This document shows positions 1 to 11,610 of a stretch of 64,000 nt of DNA, piece after piece; positions within the stretch are counted from its first letter, which is position 1, and every line of letters starts with the position of its first letter. Origin of the DNA: Diphasiastrum complanatum (lineage: Eukaryota > Streptophyta > Lycopodiopsida > Lycopodiales > Lycopodiaceae); NCBI GenBank assembly GCA_029204225.1, contig CM055096.1, positions 76,483,021 to 76,547,020 of the forward strand. Direction: 5' to 3'. Under the pieces are notes generated by a model. That model had not been told where the DNA came from and ran no database searches. It worked only from the letters and a program-made list of their open reading frames with translations. Made by a program: the position numbers and the translations under genes.

Positions 1-153
1 TGTTAGCAGTCCCTTATAGAGAGGCTCAAGGTGATTTTTATTGTATCTGATGTCCCATGCTTCATAACATTTTATGATTATACTACTTATGTCATGGCAA
101 AAGATCACTTATTTGTTAAATAGTGTAGGTTAAGGAGAGGGTAGAAAAAGCCG

Positions 154-206
154 ACGAGTTCTCCAAAACAGAGATGGTCATTCCATCATTATTTGATCAA
201 AATTGT
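154..206. repeat. 53-bp direct repeat, copy 1
   Basis: This 53-base stretch beginning ACGAGTTCTCC recurs without change at 306-358, with starts 152 bases apart. The spacer shows no gene. The pair sits next to a copia integrase scrap, so it probably comes from rearranged element DNA. Confidence 0.85.
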
Positions 207-305
207 CTTAGTATAACAACCAATAGTTGTATGAGTGAGTTATCAACATATAGTTAGGGCTATGATGTTAGTCTATGGTACACAAGTTTCAAATCTTCAC
301 TGTCA

Positions 306-358
306 ACGAGTTCTCCAAAACAGAGATGGTCATTCCATCATTATTTGATCAAAATTGT
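306..358. repeat. 53-bp direct repeat, copy 2
   Basis: Exact copy of 154-206. It ends about 12 bases before the conserved integrase-like reading frame on the minus strand. Confidence 0.85.
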
Positions 359-369
359 GGGGAGATGTT

Positions 370-505
370 TCATCTGAGGAGGGATATATGTTGCAATACC
401 AACTCTAGCATGAAATAGACTCCGCCTCCTACCATAAAGAGCTTCAAAAGGTGTCTTATCATTCAATGGTGCACTCAGCCACCTATTGCTAAGATAGTTT
501 GCACA
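370..505 (-). mobile_element. Ty1/copia integrase fragment
   Basis: The minus strand reads through about 45 codons with the copia integrase signature KTPFEALYGRR, preceded by an ANYLSNR-like segment. This is the part of the integrase core just before the conserved 'LRVFG' region of the family. The downstream match is weak, and no start, stop or other pol domain is attached. It is a scrap of an old element, not a gene. Superfamily assignment rests on this one motif. Confidence 0.55.
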
Positions 506-514
506 TGACAAGTG

Positions 515-870
515 TCACAAGCACGTGACCAGTGCCGAACCCTAGAGAACACAGGAGGTCAGATACCACAGTTAGGGACGTGTCCAGTGTACACGTCCAA
601 CAGGGCAAGACAGTGTGAGTAGTGTGCCCCAGCACGGACCATAGCCATGGCGGGTCCAACACAGCGTAGGGACCCTGTCAGCAGGATAGGGCCCTACCAT
701 GGGTCCCGACGTGCAGTCGGCCGCGTCAGAGCCACGCGGCCGACACTTGGCAGTACGCATGCTACCAGGCCTCACATTGGGCTAGGAGGGGCTTGCTCCA
801 TATCAGGGAGTAGGCAAGGCTGGGTGGATCAGTTAGTATTTGCCCTACTGTGGTGTTAGGATCTCTTACA
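515..870 (+). mobile_element. probable 5' LTR (left end not defined)
   Basis: A stretch richer in G+C than its surroundings ends in TTACA at 870, two bases before a canonical tRNA primer-binding site. That is where a 5' LTR should end. I could not find a second copy or a clear TG start, so the left boundary is a guess. The short reading frames on both strands here are not convincing genes. Confidence 0.45.
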
Positions 871-871
871 C

Positions 872-885
872 TGGTATCAGAGCCA
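872..885 (+). other. primer-binding site (initiator tRNA-Met)
   Basis: TGGTATCAGAGCCA is complementary to the 3' end of plant initiator methionine tRNA, the usual minus-strand primer of plant LTR retrotransposons. Fourteen bases match. Confidence 0.85.
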
Positions 886-1960
886 TCTCCTTCTTTGAGA
901 GCTCAGTTTCAGCAGGGGAGAAATCCATCAGAGTGTATAGCAATCCTTGCTAATTTTCAGAGATAGATAGAGCAGGGTCAGCACTGGAGAACCAGCTATC
1001 TATGGTAGAAGTCTCCGTAGGATTACTCGTTTTTTAGAGTAAATTTTCAACCAGCTTTCTAGGACAGGGCCAGGGCTGCCAAATCAGGTTTGAACCTCGA
1101 CTTTGGAGTGAAATTTCCGGATTTTAGGGTGAATTCAGGGCAGAAACCTTGGAGCAGGGCCAGCGCTGACAGGGCAGCCTTTTTCCTTAATTTTAGAGTG
1201 GAAATTCGGGACAATTTGAGTGGAATTTGGAGCAGATTTCTACTGCAGGTCCAGCGCTCCAAGAGTTGAGGAAAAATCAGAAATTCAGATCGGTTTTGGG
1301 CCCCAAATCTGGCCAGACAGGTTGCTGTCAAATCAACAAGGGTAGGGAGCTACAAAACTCGGAAATTCTTGCACCTTTTTTGGTCTTTTGCCTGGTTTTT
1401 TGGAGCCCCAGGTCTGCAATCAGATCAGTGAGCAGTCCTCCTCAGTAATCCTGAAATTTTGAACCATTTTTGGAGCCTCAAACTTGGATTTTCCGGGACA
1501 GCAGGTCTGAATTTTATTGTGGAAGAGTTGAGAGGGTTCTTCTTCATATTTTCTTTGGAAGTACAGGCCTCAGAAACAGCTAAGTTTTCTTTCCCTTCCT
1601 TTGTACAATTATAAATTAGTCTTTTTGACCTTTTTTGAGAGGAAACGTCAGGCACTTCCTTTCTATCTCTGAAGATGACCACTTCTCCGGGACCTGATCA
1701 ACCCCTGACAAGAGGCTTTGATGAATCAGAAATGGAATCCCTGAAGTTTAGTAAGGGGAAAGAACCCATGGAGGTAGAAGAACAGGAACAATTCGCCGAG
1801 GAACTCGACGAATTGGTTACCAAGGAGCAATTTCTCCACTTGAGGTGGATGAATTGAAATTGGCGTTAGCCAATTTCAAGTCCAGTGTGGACGACTCGTT
1901 CGCTGAACTCAAAAACTTGATTTTGAGCTCCGCGAAAGGAAGCCTCCCATCAACAAATAG
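886..1960 (+). mobile_element. LTR retrotransposon leader and start of gag, truncated
   Basis: After the primer-binding site comes a leader of roughly 800 bases carrying several imperfect repeats of an 'aGCAGGGCCAGcGCTG' type motif near 1060, 1155 and 1240. An ATG at 1675 then opens an acidic frame (MTTSPGPDQP, later EEQEQFAEELDEL). The frame is lost near 1835 and resumes in another frame as a helical segment to about 1950. This is the right place and character for a gag amino terminus, but no zinc knuckle or pol follows. Homology to the element ends near 1960. The superfamily cannot be decided. Confidence 0.55.
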
Positions 1961-2395
1961 GATAGTCCAATTGTGTTGTTAAATAACCTTTATTCACATG
2001 GTGGTTACTCTTGTGCACCCATCAAATGCACGAGTAATAAAGAGCTACGGTTACTCGTGTGGTAGCTTATGATTTGGATTACACCTAATTTCTTTGTTGA
2101 AGACTTGCTACTTTTCCTTGTATAAGAACAGCCATTGGGCTACGTATGATGTTCTTTCAATATTCTTAGTTGGAGAATGTTATTTGCTTCACCACTTATG
2201 GTCTTTTCTACTTAATGTGTGCTAAATCTGTGATTAATTTTGTAACATGACCTCCAGTGTAAAAATGCTCAAAGTCAAGGTATGCTCAGAAATCAGAATT
2301 AGGGTATGAATGTATGAACATCTGTGCTAGTAAAACATCAATGCTGTGTTTAGGGAAGAACAATTGAATCTTATGTTGCCTATGAATAAGCAATC
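1961..2395. other. no recognisable gene
   Basis: AT-rich sequence between a truncated LTR element and a LINE fragment. No coding, RNA or repeat feature is supported here. Confidence 0.5.
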
Positions 2396-2600
2396 TTGAC
2401 ACTACCTTTACTTGACCAGTTCTTTGATCATATTATCACACTCAGGTCCATTGAGCAAGCCATGCATAGAAAAGAGAGTTTATTGGTGCCTTGTGGACTT
2501 CATAAAAGCTTTCAACTCGGTTCCACAGCCCATGCTTGTCCAAAGGTACTCAGACACCATATTGGCAGTGATGACACTCTATAAGAGCGTTTCTAAGACA
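2396..2600 (+). pseudogene. LINE-type reverse transcriptase, N-terminal palm fragment
   Basis: Two overlapping frames together give a non-LTR RT-like segment: first DHIITLRSIEQAMHRKE, then after a one-base slip CLVDFIKAFNSVPQPML. In LINE-like RTs the 'DF-KAFD-VPR' segment carries the first catalytic aspartate, and that Asp is present (VDF). The following LAVMTLYKSVS also fits the family. The frameshift and the missing YADD region make it dead. Two further pieces downstream (2843-2930 and 4240-4790) continue the same protein. Confidence 0.6.
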
Positions 2601-2842
2601 TTATACGTATTACATGAGATATTTTTTAGCATTACATCTAGAAAAATGCAAAAAAGAAATGCCAATTCTTTCCGATTCTTTCGGGAGGGACCCGGTTCAA
2701 AACCACGATTCATGCCAATTCATCCCATTTTGAAAAGGTCAATTTTGAAACGGATGGAAACACTAACTTCTAGAGCATTCATGTAGAGACAGGAGGTTAT
2801 ATTCGATGGTCAACCTTGAGGTGGTCTTGTCCAATACCTAAT

Positions 2843-2930
2843 TGAGTGTATTGTTTAGTGATCCTATTTTCAGTATGAGGCATGCAACTTTAGCTGAACT
2901 TGGGAAGGGCCATGCTTCCTTGCAATGTTA
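2843..2930 (+). pseudogene. LINE reverse transcriptase, connection/thumb fragment
   Basis: The short in-frame segment VLFSDPIFSMRHATLAEL, ending GKGHASLQC, matches the region after the YADD motif of the same LINE-like RT family, where 'FS-MRHA' is typical. It follows the palm fragment after a deletion of the catalytic centre and stops abruptly at about 2930, where unrelated sequence rich in GATTCGAAC-like words begins. Confidence 0.5.
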
Positions 2931-4250
2931 CCAGCCGATTCGAATGCGCCGATTTGAACTGATTTGAAACGATTCGAACCAACTAGCTCAATTTGAATCG
3001 AGAAAAGTTTGAACCTTCTTTTTCATTTTTTTCCTATTGGGGGATTCTATTTGTGGCGAGTTCAAGTTAAAAATGTTACATTGGTGACTACGGCCTTGAG
3101 CACTGAGCAGTGAGTCAAGATTCAGGAGGAGATTGGAGTCAGGAATCAAGACTCATTGCTTGGGACTCAGGAGGACTCGAGAGTTAGGACTCAGTTCGAA
3201 TTTCGAAAGTAAAGTCCCTAACTTGAATTGTCATACATGATACTACTTCGTTAGTAACTACTAACTTCATATGTAATATGTATTATGTGATAGATTGAGG
3301 ACTCTCATGAGTCATCCAAGGTTAAAGGTTTGAATAGGTTTCAAAAATCAAATTTCAAATGTTTGATTGATCATTGCTATAGCTTACACCAAAGGAAAAA
3401 CTGATCGCAGATGTCATGGCCCGTATTTGCCTAGAGGCTAGAATTATGAATAGATACCTGCACAGTGGCAAGTGTGAACTGCATTCTTCCAGATTCCAAT
3501 CCCTGGGTCCTGACTCCTGTTCAAACTTCAGTGTTATGCATTAAACATTTGTTTCTACTTCAAACTTCTGATAAGATGTAACTCACTTGGTACTAAGTAC
3601 TAACATATCTAGCTTCTTGTCACTTGACATATGTGGAGTCTGGACATTGGACTGGTCACTATACTATGTAGGTCAAGGCTCAAGACACTCTAACCTCTCT
3701 CTCTCCCTCTCTCTATCCTATTCTAATTTTTAGATAGTACAATCTAGGCTTAAAGCCCTAATCCTAAACCACCAAGCCCTAATCCAACTATTAACTAAAT
3801 AGTAACCACTAATAAAGATTAATGCTTATTAATAATAGCTATTAGTAACTACTAACTTCTAACTAGTTGCTAAATCTAACCATTAAGTACCTACACCCCT
3901 GTCACAATGTCCATTGTCAAGAGTCAAGACTCAAACCTATCAAGATCTATCATCTCACAAATCACAATCAAATTATCAATGTTGAATTATCATTAATGAT
4001 CAAGATTCAATGCACAATCAATGATTATCAAATGCACATTGCACAAAACATAAAACACAATCCACTATCCTAAACCCTCCTCACAATGAAACCATGGCAA
4101 ATTATTTTACTCCAATTATATCTCCCACAATGCACAATCATCAATGGCAATACATCCTCCCCCTCTCCCTCTCCCTCCCGCCCGTGCGTTCTGGACCGGT
4201 TCAGGCCAAAATGCCATCAGGCCGGTTTGAACCAGTTCTATGGTTCAAAT
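2931..4250. mobile_element. unclassified insert splitting the LINE RT
   Basis: The LINE coding match stops near 2930 and resumes near 4250, so about 1.3 kb is inserted or rearranged. Both ends of the insert are rich in GATTCGAAC / CGGTTTGAACC-type words, and the outer flanks share TTGCAA (TTGCAATG on the left, TTGCAACA on the right), a possible decayed 8-bp target duplication. No transposase is visible inside. Possible identity: a non-autonomous DNA transposon. The exact ends are uncertain. Confidence 0.35.
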
Positions 4251-4790
4251 TGCGGTTCGTTGCAACATTGCTTCCTTGGTCCACCTGAAGAGATTATGTT
4301 TCGGGAGTAAGTGTCATCTATTTGATGCTATGGTCATTCCTACATCACCATATGCTGCTGAGGTCTGGTGCACAAACCTTTTAAACTCATGTTGGGCTAG
4401 TATATCCAAGCAAAAGGTCACTATGTTATCTCAGATGATTTGGGCCAACTCTTCAATTCCACATCAAATTATCATTACCGAGTTTGCAGTTCCTCCCCTA
4501 TTGGTTGATGGCCTCTTTTGGATTATTGCGTATATCCCAAGAGCTTTAACACTCCCACAAATACCCTAGTTTGGCAATCACCTCCAAAATGCAACTGCAC
4601 AACTAGGGTTTCCATTCTCGCAGGCAGCCTGCCTTTTGAACAGGTTTAACATTCCTATCTCAATCCTCCCAACAAGTACTCATGACTACATTGAACGATC
4701 TCTTTACCGCGCATACATTCAACATACTTGGCAACAGGTGGAATTCAGTATATAGGACAGAGACGAGATCTGCGACTGGCAGAGGTTCAT
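4240..4790 (+). pseudogene. LINE reverse transcriptase, C-terminal fragment
   Basis: About 100 codons from 4253 (HLKRLCFGSKCHLFDAMVIP, then AAEVW, later PHQIIITEFAVPPLLVDGLF) match the post-palm C-terminal part of LINE-like RTs, in which 'LFDALV-P-LLYG-EVWG' is characteristic. A stop at about 4567 is followed by further plausible family sequence (LNRFNIPISILPTSTHDYIE). The piece ends where the minus-strand gypsy remnant begins, near 4800-4860. Confidence 0.55.
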
Positions 4791-4859
4791 GTGAAGTCGC
4801 GTGCTTATACAAAGAGTCACTACATCCGATCATGGAGTCCATCAAACGTGCGGAGAACT

Positions 4860-6084
4860 GCACATCCCGTCTGCGTGGATTTGCATAATGCCTGGCTCGA
4901 TCCTGGGACTGCCTGATGCTACGCTTAGCATGTTCTATCATCTGGTTTAGGTCCTCTAAAAAGTTTATGGCTGCTTCAACTTTTTCTTGTTTAAACCCTA
5001 CAGCTGTGGGTGAGCGTGGCTGAAAACCATACATCAGCATAAAGGGGCTGTATCTCGTAGCTGAATGTTTGGTACTGTTATAAGCAAACTCTAATATTGA
5101 GAGATATTCCTCCCAATTAGTCTGCTTCTTGTTGACGTATGCGCGAAGCATATTCTCCAGCACTTGATTTACTCTTTTTGTTTGACCATCCGTCTGTGGA
5201 TGGTCGGTGGTACTCATATTAAGTTTAGTATGGAGATGATGGAATACTGCCGTCCAAAAATTTCCATTAAACATGTTGTCCCGGTCGCTGACTATGGCGG
5301 AAGGTAGACCGTACAATTTAAATAGCCCATCTACAAACAACCTCGCTAACTCTGGAGCCCTAACGGTTGTTTTGGTCTGAATAAAGTGAGCCATTTTGGT
5401 CAGACGGTCAACTGTGACCCATATAGCGTCATCACCCTTTTGGGTTTTAGGCAGGCCTACTATAAAATCCATGGAGATACTCTCCCATTTACCAGCTGGT
5501 ATATCTAAGGGCTGTAACAACCCTCCTGCCTTTAAACGCTCTGCTTTATTTACTTGACATTTCTAGCAACTGGTTACATATTGCTGGACGTCCTTTTTCA
5601 TATTGGGCCAGAAAAATTGCCTACGAAGAAGCTCATAGGTCTTCTGAATGCCTGGGTGCCCCGCACTAGGATTGTCATGACACTCATATGGGACCTGTTG
5701 CCTATAATCCTCTGAATTGGGGACACATACTCTATCTCTATAGAGCAAGTACTCATCCTGAATGTAATACTGTTTCCATATTGAATCCGGTTTCATATTG
5801 AATCCTTGAGTCAACTGACCCTCAACCACTGGGGTTTGCTTGGGTAATACAGGCTCAAAGTCCTCAACGTCATCTGACGTATACTCGGACTCATCATCCT
5901 CAACGGAAGCTGCCGTATTCTTGGATGAACTGGCACCAGCCCCGGGAACTGGTTCTGGAGTCTGTAACTGTCTACTCTGGACTGAGTTCCAGATAGTAGA
6001 GAAGAATGCATCATGCTGGCACTTCCCTCTCAAGGACTCGAGTAACTCATTACGAATCTGAGTTAAACTCAGGTTGTTTATCAT
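4860..6084 (-). pseudogene. gypsy integrase
   Basis: The zinc-binding domain is visible as H-GHPGIQKTYELLRRQFFWP followed by the C-x2-C pair (TSC, then KCQ across a stop at about 5563). The catalytic core has MDFIVGLPK, VSDRDNMF and a Glu in NQVLENML, so the D-D-E positions are all present. The family motif 'SPFMLMYGFQPRSP' follows. The domain is interrupted by at least one stop, and after 'RRRDVQF' it is replaced by non-homologous codons. The product would insert element cDNA into chromosomes. This copy is broken. Confidence 0.85.
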
Positions 6085-7520
6085 AGGCATTCTACTAAGT
6101 GCATCTGCTACTGTATTGAATTTCCCCCGTCTATATCTGATAGACATATCAAACTCTTGCATTAACTCAACCCAACAAGCTTTCCGACCTCTAAGCTCAG
6201 GTTGATTGCAAAGGTATCTGAGACTTTCATGGTCTGTCAGGACCTCAAAGTTGGCACCATACAAATAATGCCTCCAAGTCTTAAGGGCATGAACTATAGA
6301 AAAGAGTTCCTTTTCATAGGCACTGTACCTAGTCTGAGCTGGCTCGAGTTTTTTACTCTCGAACGAACTGGTCGTCCACTCTGAGTTAGTACAACACCAA
6401 CTACAAAGTCGCTAGCATCTGTTTCGACCACAAATGACTGATTGGGGTCGACAACTTTTAAAACTGGAGTTGTAGCTAAAGCTGTTTTGAGAGCATCAAA
6501 GCTCTCCTGCTGTGCGGACTCCCAAATGAACTCCTTCCCCTTCCCCTTAAGAGATTTGTCATGGGAACCGCTATCTGAGCATATTCCTTGACAAATCGTC
6601 TGTAATATCCCGCCAAACCTAGAAAGATCTGAAGCTCTAAAATATTGAGGTCTCAGCCAACTGAGTATGGCTTTAACCTTACTGGGGTCCATCTTAATCC
6701 CATCTGCCGAGATAACGTGACCCAAATAAGCTACTTCTTCAACGAAGAATTCACACTTAGGTTTTTTAGCATAAAGCTTATGCTTTCTGAGCAGTCAAAA
6801 CACCTTTTTGAGGTGTTTAAGATGCTCCTTCCTCGTTTTACTGTAGACGAGGATGTCATCTAAAAATACGACTACAAACTTATCCAAGTATGGTCTGAGG
6901 ACACTGTTCATCAAGGTCATAAAGGTAGCTGGAGCATTTGTGAGCCCAAATGCCATCACCTTAAACTCATAATGACCATGTCGTACGAGTCCTAAAAGCT
7001 GTTTTCGGGACATCCTAAGACACTTATTCTTAATTGTGACTTTATTGAGGGCTTTGTAATCTACGCAAAGATGCATAGGCCCCTCTTTCTTTTTCGCCAA
7101 AAGGACTGGTGAGGCCCATGGTGAACTACTGGTCTGAATTTGGCCTTTCCCAAGATAATCTGTAAACTGCCTAGTTATTTCTTCATCCTCTGTTCGGCTG
7201 ACCCGATACGGAGGTTTAGAAACAGGTGCTGTACCTGGTACTAGGTTTATTACATGATCTACTTCTCTGCTAGGTGGTAAACCATGTGGTAAATCTTCAG
7301 GAAAAACATCTTTAAATTTAGACAACAAAGTTTCTAATTTACTGATTTTTTGCTGTAATGAACTGGAAATAGAAACTTCAGGAATAAACTAAAAGTCACA
7401 TAAGAATACCTGATGGTCGTCGTCTTTGATTAGCTGACAAAGCTCTGAACTGCAGACCATAGGGCTGGTGGGAACATCATGCTTCCCCCAAGAAAAGTAG
7501 GAGGCAAATCTTTAAAGACA
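6085..7520 (-). pseudogene. gypsy reverse transcriptase-RNase H
   Basis: Upstream linker residues ([20 protein letters not shown]) lead into [36 protein letters not shown], then a jump straight to [15 protein letters not shown]. About 50 residues of the palm with the first catalytic Asp are missing. The [11 protein letters not shown] active-site motif is present. After a frameshift near 6790 come YLGHVIS-DGIKMDPSKV and RNase H (FVVETDASDFVVGVVLTQ, later HESLRYL and NTVADALSRMP). The stop, frameshift and deletion show it is a pseudogene. Confidence 0.85.
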
Positions 7521-10500
7521 CTGGGGTGAGACCGTATAGGCTCACCCGCAACTGATGGAAGCGGAGAAGGGGACAACTGAGAAGTGCCAAGTCAGCATGG
7601 ATGTCAATATGGATGTGAAGATCACATCTTGACTCTCCTGCTCGATTACATATCCATGATTTGCAAAAAGTTGACAGCCAATAAACTCTCAAGGTCCATG
7701 CTTGTGACAAGTCTTCTTTTCAGCACCTCATGGATAATTTTGCTCAAACTGCAAGTACGCATTAAGATGAGAAAATTTCATGCCTCTTCAAGGAGTTCAT
7801 CTTCTAGTCCAATAATGAGATTGAAAAATTGCCATTATCTTCTAGAAGATTAGTAATCGCACACATTTTTCCCATGGCTCAGATTGGAGCTTCTTCTTCA
7901 GCAAAGAGCTTCACTGTAGCCTCTCTCTCTTTATCCATTAACATGTGTACTTTTAGCATCTAGATCAGCCTTTGTTTCGCAACATTGATTGACTCGAATG
8001 TCCCAGTTTCCACAATTTTTTCTTAACCTGAGTCGGTGTATCATTCAGCACAACAGTACCCGCAACACCTTCAAGTACATTATCACTAGTTCTGACAAGT
8101 TGACTTGTCCAATATTCCACGTGAGTTGATATGAATGAACAGTCGAGTGCTAAATCAGAAAATCAGATTCAGATGATAGAAGTACGCCCTTAAATGGTAA
8201 TTAATGTTGTCTTGAAAGTCATCGATCCTTTAAAACCAAGTAGGGACCGACATTTATAACTTTGACCAAGAGTCTGCTTAAAAGTTTGTGTGTTTTGGCT
8301 TGCCGAAGATAGTTGTTTATGATGGTGTTGCTTATTAAGTCTGTTGCATGTAGCAATTGCAAACTGCCACCAAATTAGGATGCATACGTCCGGTTTCAAG
8401 CTTGTTGTAACCTTATGAGCTTTCAATGATCAGGCAAATTTTTTTGCAAAGTCTTATTTATTGAAGGATTAAACCTTTGGATGCTTCACACAAGCATTGG
8501 ACACTGCTTAAGGGTTTTCTTCTTCATATTGGAACCCTTGGCCTTCTATGCTCCACCTGTCTTTCCACGCTGCAAAAATGCATCGTCCTGACTTCTTTGT
8601 TTAGGCTTCCATGCACTTCCGCACAGAAAATTGAAAATTGTTGTTCCTCCATGTTATCTCATGTTGATCTTCCACATTGATTTGCACATCCTTCTAGTGG
8701 GCTACAAACTTCATATGGGCTTGCACGCATCTTCCGCACAGCAGTTCACACTGGATAACTGGAAGTACACACATTAATACTGTTCTGAATCCTGATTAAC
8801 ACATGGCATAATACAATGTAGACACTGGGTGATTTGGGCTAGGCATGAAAATTACAAGGCTAGCCACCAACACATGTACAGTCTTAGATATGTCTTTTAC
8901 AATATAGCCTCCAAAAGATTGTTTCAACTGGGATGAGATATCAAAGGCACATCTTCAGGAACATCCGCTGTCTTCAAAGGCAAAAATCTTATCTAAACAC
9001 AAATCAGTACATTCTTCTCTTGCTTAAAAAATTTTAGATGGCGCACAAGAGTTGCATTGAAGGATACTTGTCAACAACAATAATTTCTCCCTCACACTGT
9101 GTTTAAATTGACATTCAACCAACAGTAGTGAATCGTGATGGCAGCATCAATGAAATGTCAAGAAACGGATTTCACAATGAGCAATAGATAATCAGTAATT
9201 AATATCAACGGAACATGCATATAAAAGCTTGAGAGCCTGCTTCTCGCTGCTGGATGGCTCGCGATGCACTTAGACTTCAAAGAAAGAAAGCTCTTTACTT
9301 AGATCTCCCCTCATTTAAAAATCAACCATTATTCTGCAAACTACTCATCATAGGCCAAGTCATGATCCATGTTATTATCATAGACATACAGTACTTGCTG
9401 GGCTTATGGGCCGACAACACTCAATTTACTTGGCAGGTCCAATGGCACATTTGAGTGGATTTACTTGTCCTCTAATCATTAAGTTCTATTTCCTGTGTAA
9501 AGTCAGACTTCGGCGAAACTAGGAAGGTTTTCTTGTCTAATCTATAACACTTGGTGAAAATTTCCAAAAATCTTCACATGCTTTGTTGTTAGACGAGTTC
9601 AGAACACTTTAAAGCTCGTCAGTCAAAGTTTTAAATTGTGAGATGTGTACGTTGAGGTTTGGGCAACAAGGATATCAAACACTCCGACCTAAAAATACTT
9701 CATAATAGCTTCATCTTTCTTGTACGTTGTGTCCTTTTTCTGCACAAAATATATACGATAGTTACAGCCCACAATCCAATATGCATTCCAAATCACGAAC
9801 CAGGAATTTCCATTAGGGTTTCTTGGATTGTAAATCCCTTTTTTTTGTGGGCAATATGGGTCTCAAGTTAAAGGGTTTACTTAGAGCAGTAAACTTGCCC
9901 GCCCAGCTTGCCAGGAGTTTCAAGAATTATGCAGTCCAGTTTTGGGCAGTTAAGTGAATCAATGTCCATAGAAATTTCCAAATTTTGTTCCCAGCTTCCT
10001 CGAAATCTTTTTCAGCAAAAACCTTTCAACCTCATGGAAATCATAAAAAATAGATTTGCTCTCTATTGCACGAGTTTATGTGAGCTGAGTATTATCTGCA
10101 AGGGCCTGAATGTCTGTAACATATGTACTTGATGCCTAGCCATGAACGAGCTGCTTTTTTGTGAATCTCTTTCTGCCATATGGCTAGATCCACTCTGAAG
10201 CTCTTCAATAAAGTTCTGGTTTATTGTAAACAAGGGTTTTCTATCTAAACGGCTCACAAGATGTCCTCTTGTTCACATTTATCAAAGAATACAGTGAATT
10301 ATACCGTGTATCAATCTCTTTGCAGCAATCTGGTTGGTAACCATGTTAAAAAACCGTACGCCGTGGCCCGTAATGTGATGGTTGGTGTTTTACTTGAATG
10401 GTTCTATAAGTGCCAAATGATTTTAGGATCTCTTTTGTAGACATTTTGGCTCCTTGCAAGTTCCTTTCTTGGTTCTTTCACCGGTTGTCTTAGCAAGGCT

Positions 10501-11610
10501 TTGACGGTTTTAGAAACTTATTTTCGATGTACATGATTTCTTTCACTTGAATTTGTAATTGTTGATTGTTATCATTTTTTGATGGGATATTGCAGAGTGT
10601 TTGTGTTGCTATTTTTTTTTTGGTTCTTTAAAGCCCCAAAGCAGTTTCAGTGACCTTTGATACCGTTTTTTGGTTGTCTCATCTATCTGAGGTGGCTTCC
10701 TTTGCCTGTGTCACATGAATGGCTTTTTTTGTAATGCCATTACCAGCTTCTCATGATTTTGTTGACTTTAAAGGGGGAGGTCTGCTGTGTGTTTGGGGAA
10801 ATGATTTGTGAGATAAACAGTAATTTGTCGTCATCTTTACTTGTCAGTTGAATGTAGAGTTTGAGCTTTTATAAAGCTACACTCGAATTCAGAAGCTTTT
10901 AAAAATCAAGTTTCAGCTTGTTGTGTGAAACATTACTTATCATATCACGAGATGTTTTGGCACAGGGATAGCATGCTTTGTTTGCATCACAAACGTTTTT
11001 CAATTTACCTTTTACTGTTTGCCATTTGTTTAAGGCCTTGAAGATGAGCAACACATCACTATGGATGTGACTGAACTGTTTTTACAAATTGTTGTGAACC
11101 TTTTTCTAGGTTCCATTTTTTCTTCATGCAATTTATGTCATCTTTATGCGAGTGTGAACATTTTTTTGGTAAGGCTTGAGAATTCATGTGCTCTCTCTGC
11201 TGGTGACTCACCTGTCAATTGAACTGATCCATGATGTTCAATACAATATGGAGATATGTGAACACTTGTCTCTGCCATCCATATTTTGTGAAGTCGTAAT
11301 AGAAAACTTTAATCATGATGTATCTGAAATTGTAATAGGATTTGGTGAATTTCCAGTTCCTAATAATGACACTGGAATGCTAGTTTGGCTTCAGTTATGT
11401 ATTCCTTGTTTCTGGTACCAGCAGTAGTATCGGCTGCTAAGCAAAGAGAGGAAATTTTTTCCTCTTTGTCCTGTGAAAGGTGGTCATGTGAGATGGTTTT
11501 CCTGTGTGTCCCGTTGAAGGATGTTATGTGAAATGGTAGATAACAGGGGTGCCAGTCAGGTATTGGACTGAAATGGCCACTCACATATCATGGTTGGTTT
11601 CACCTTGCAG
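7521..11610. other. long stretch without an identified gene
   Basis: About 4 kb between the gypsy remnant and the CCCH/KH exon. I looked here for the missing first exon of the zinc-finger gene (a lysine/arginine-rich start followed by a PCTKFF-like sequence) and did not find one. A minus-strand open segment around 7680-7860 (GLEDELLEE, then SLSKIIHEVLKRRL) looks protein-like but is unassigned. The rest is AT-rich, with poly-T runs near 9840 and 10612. Confidence 0.5.

Larger units (their letters stand above)
4860..7520 (-). mobile_element. Ty3/gypsy pol remnant
   Basis: On the minus strand the order is protease-RT linker, reverse transcriptase, RNase H, integrase zinc finger and integrase core, which is the Ty3/gypsy order. 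I see no LTRs, primer-binding site or gag. The integrase reading frame runs into unrelated sequence near 4860. The upstream end fades out near 7520. Stops and an RT deletion make it non-functional. Confidence 0.85.

Noticed and set aside
572-859. GC-rich overlapping frames near the left edge
   Set aside because: They lie in a probable LTR directly before a primer-binding site, with no motif.
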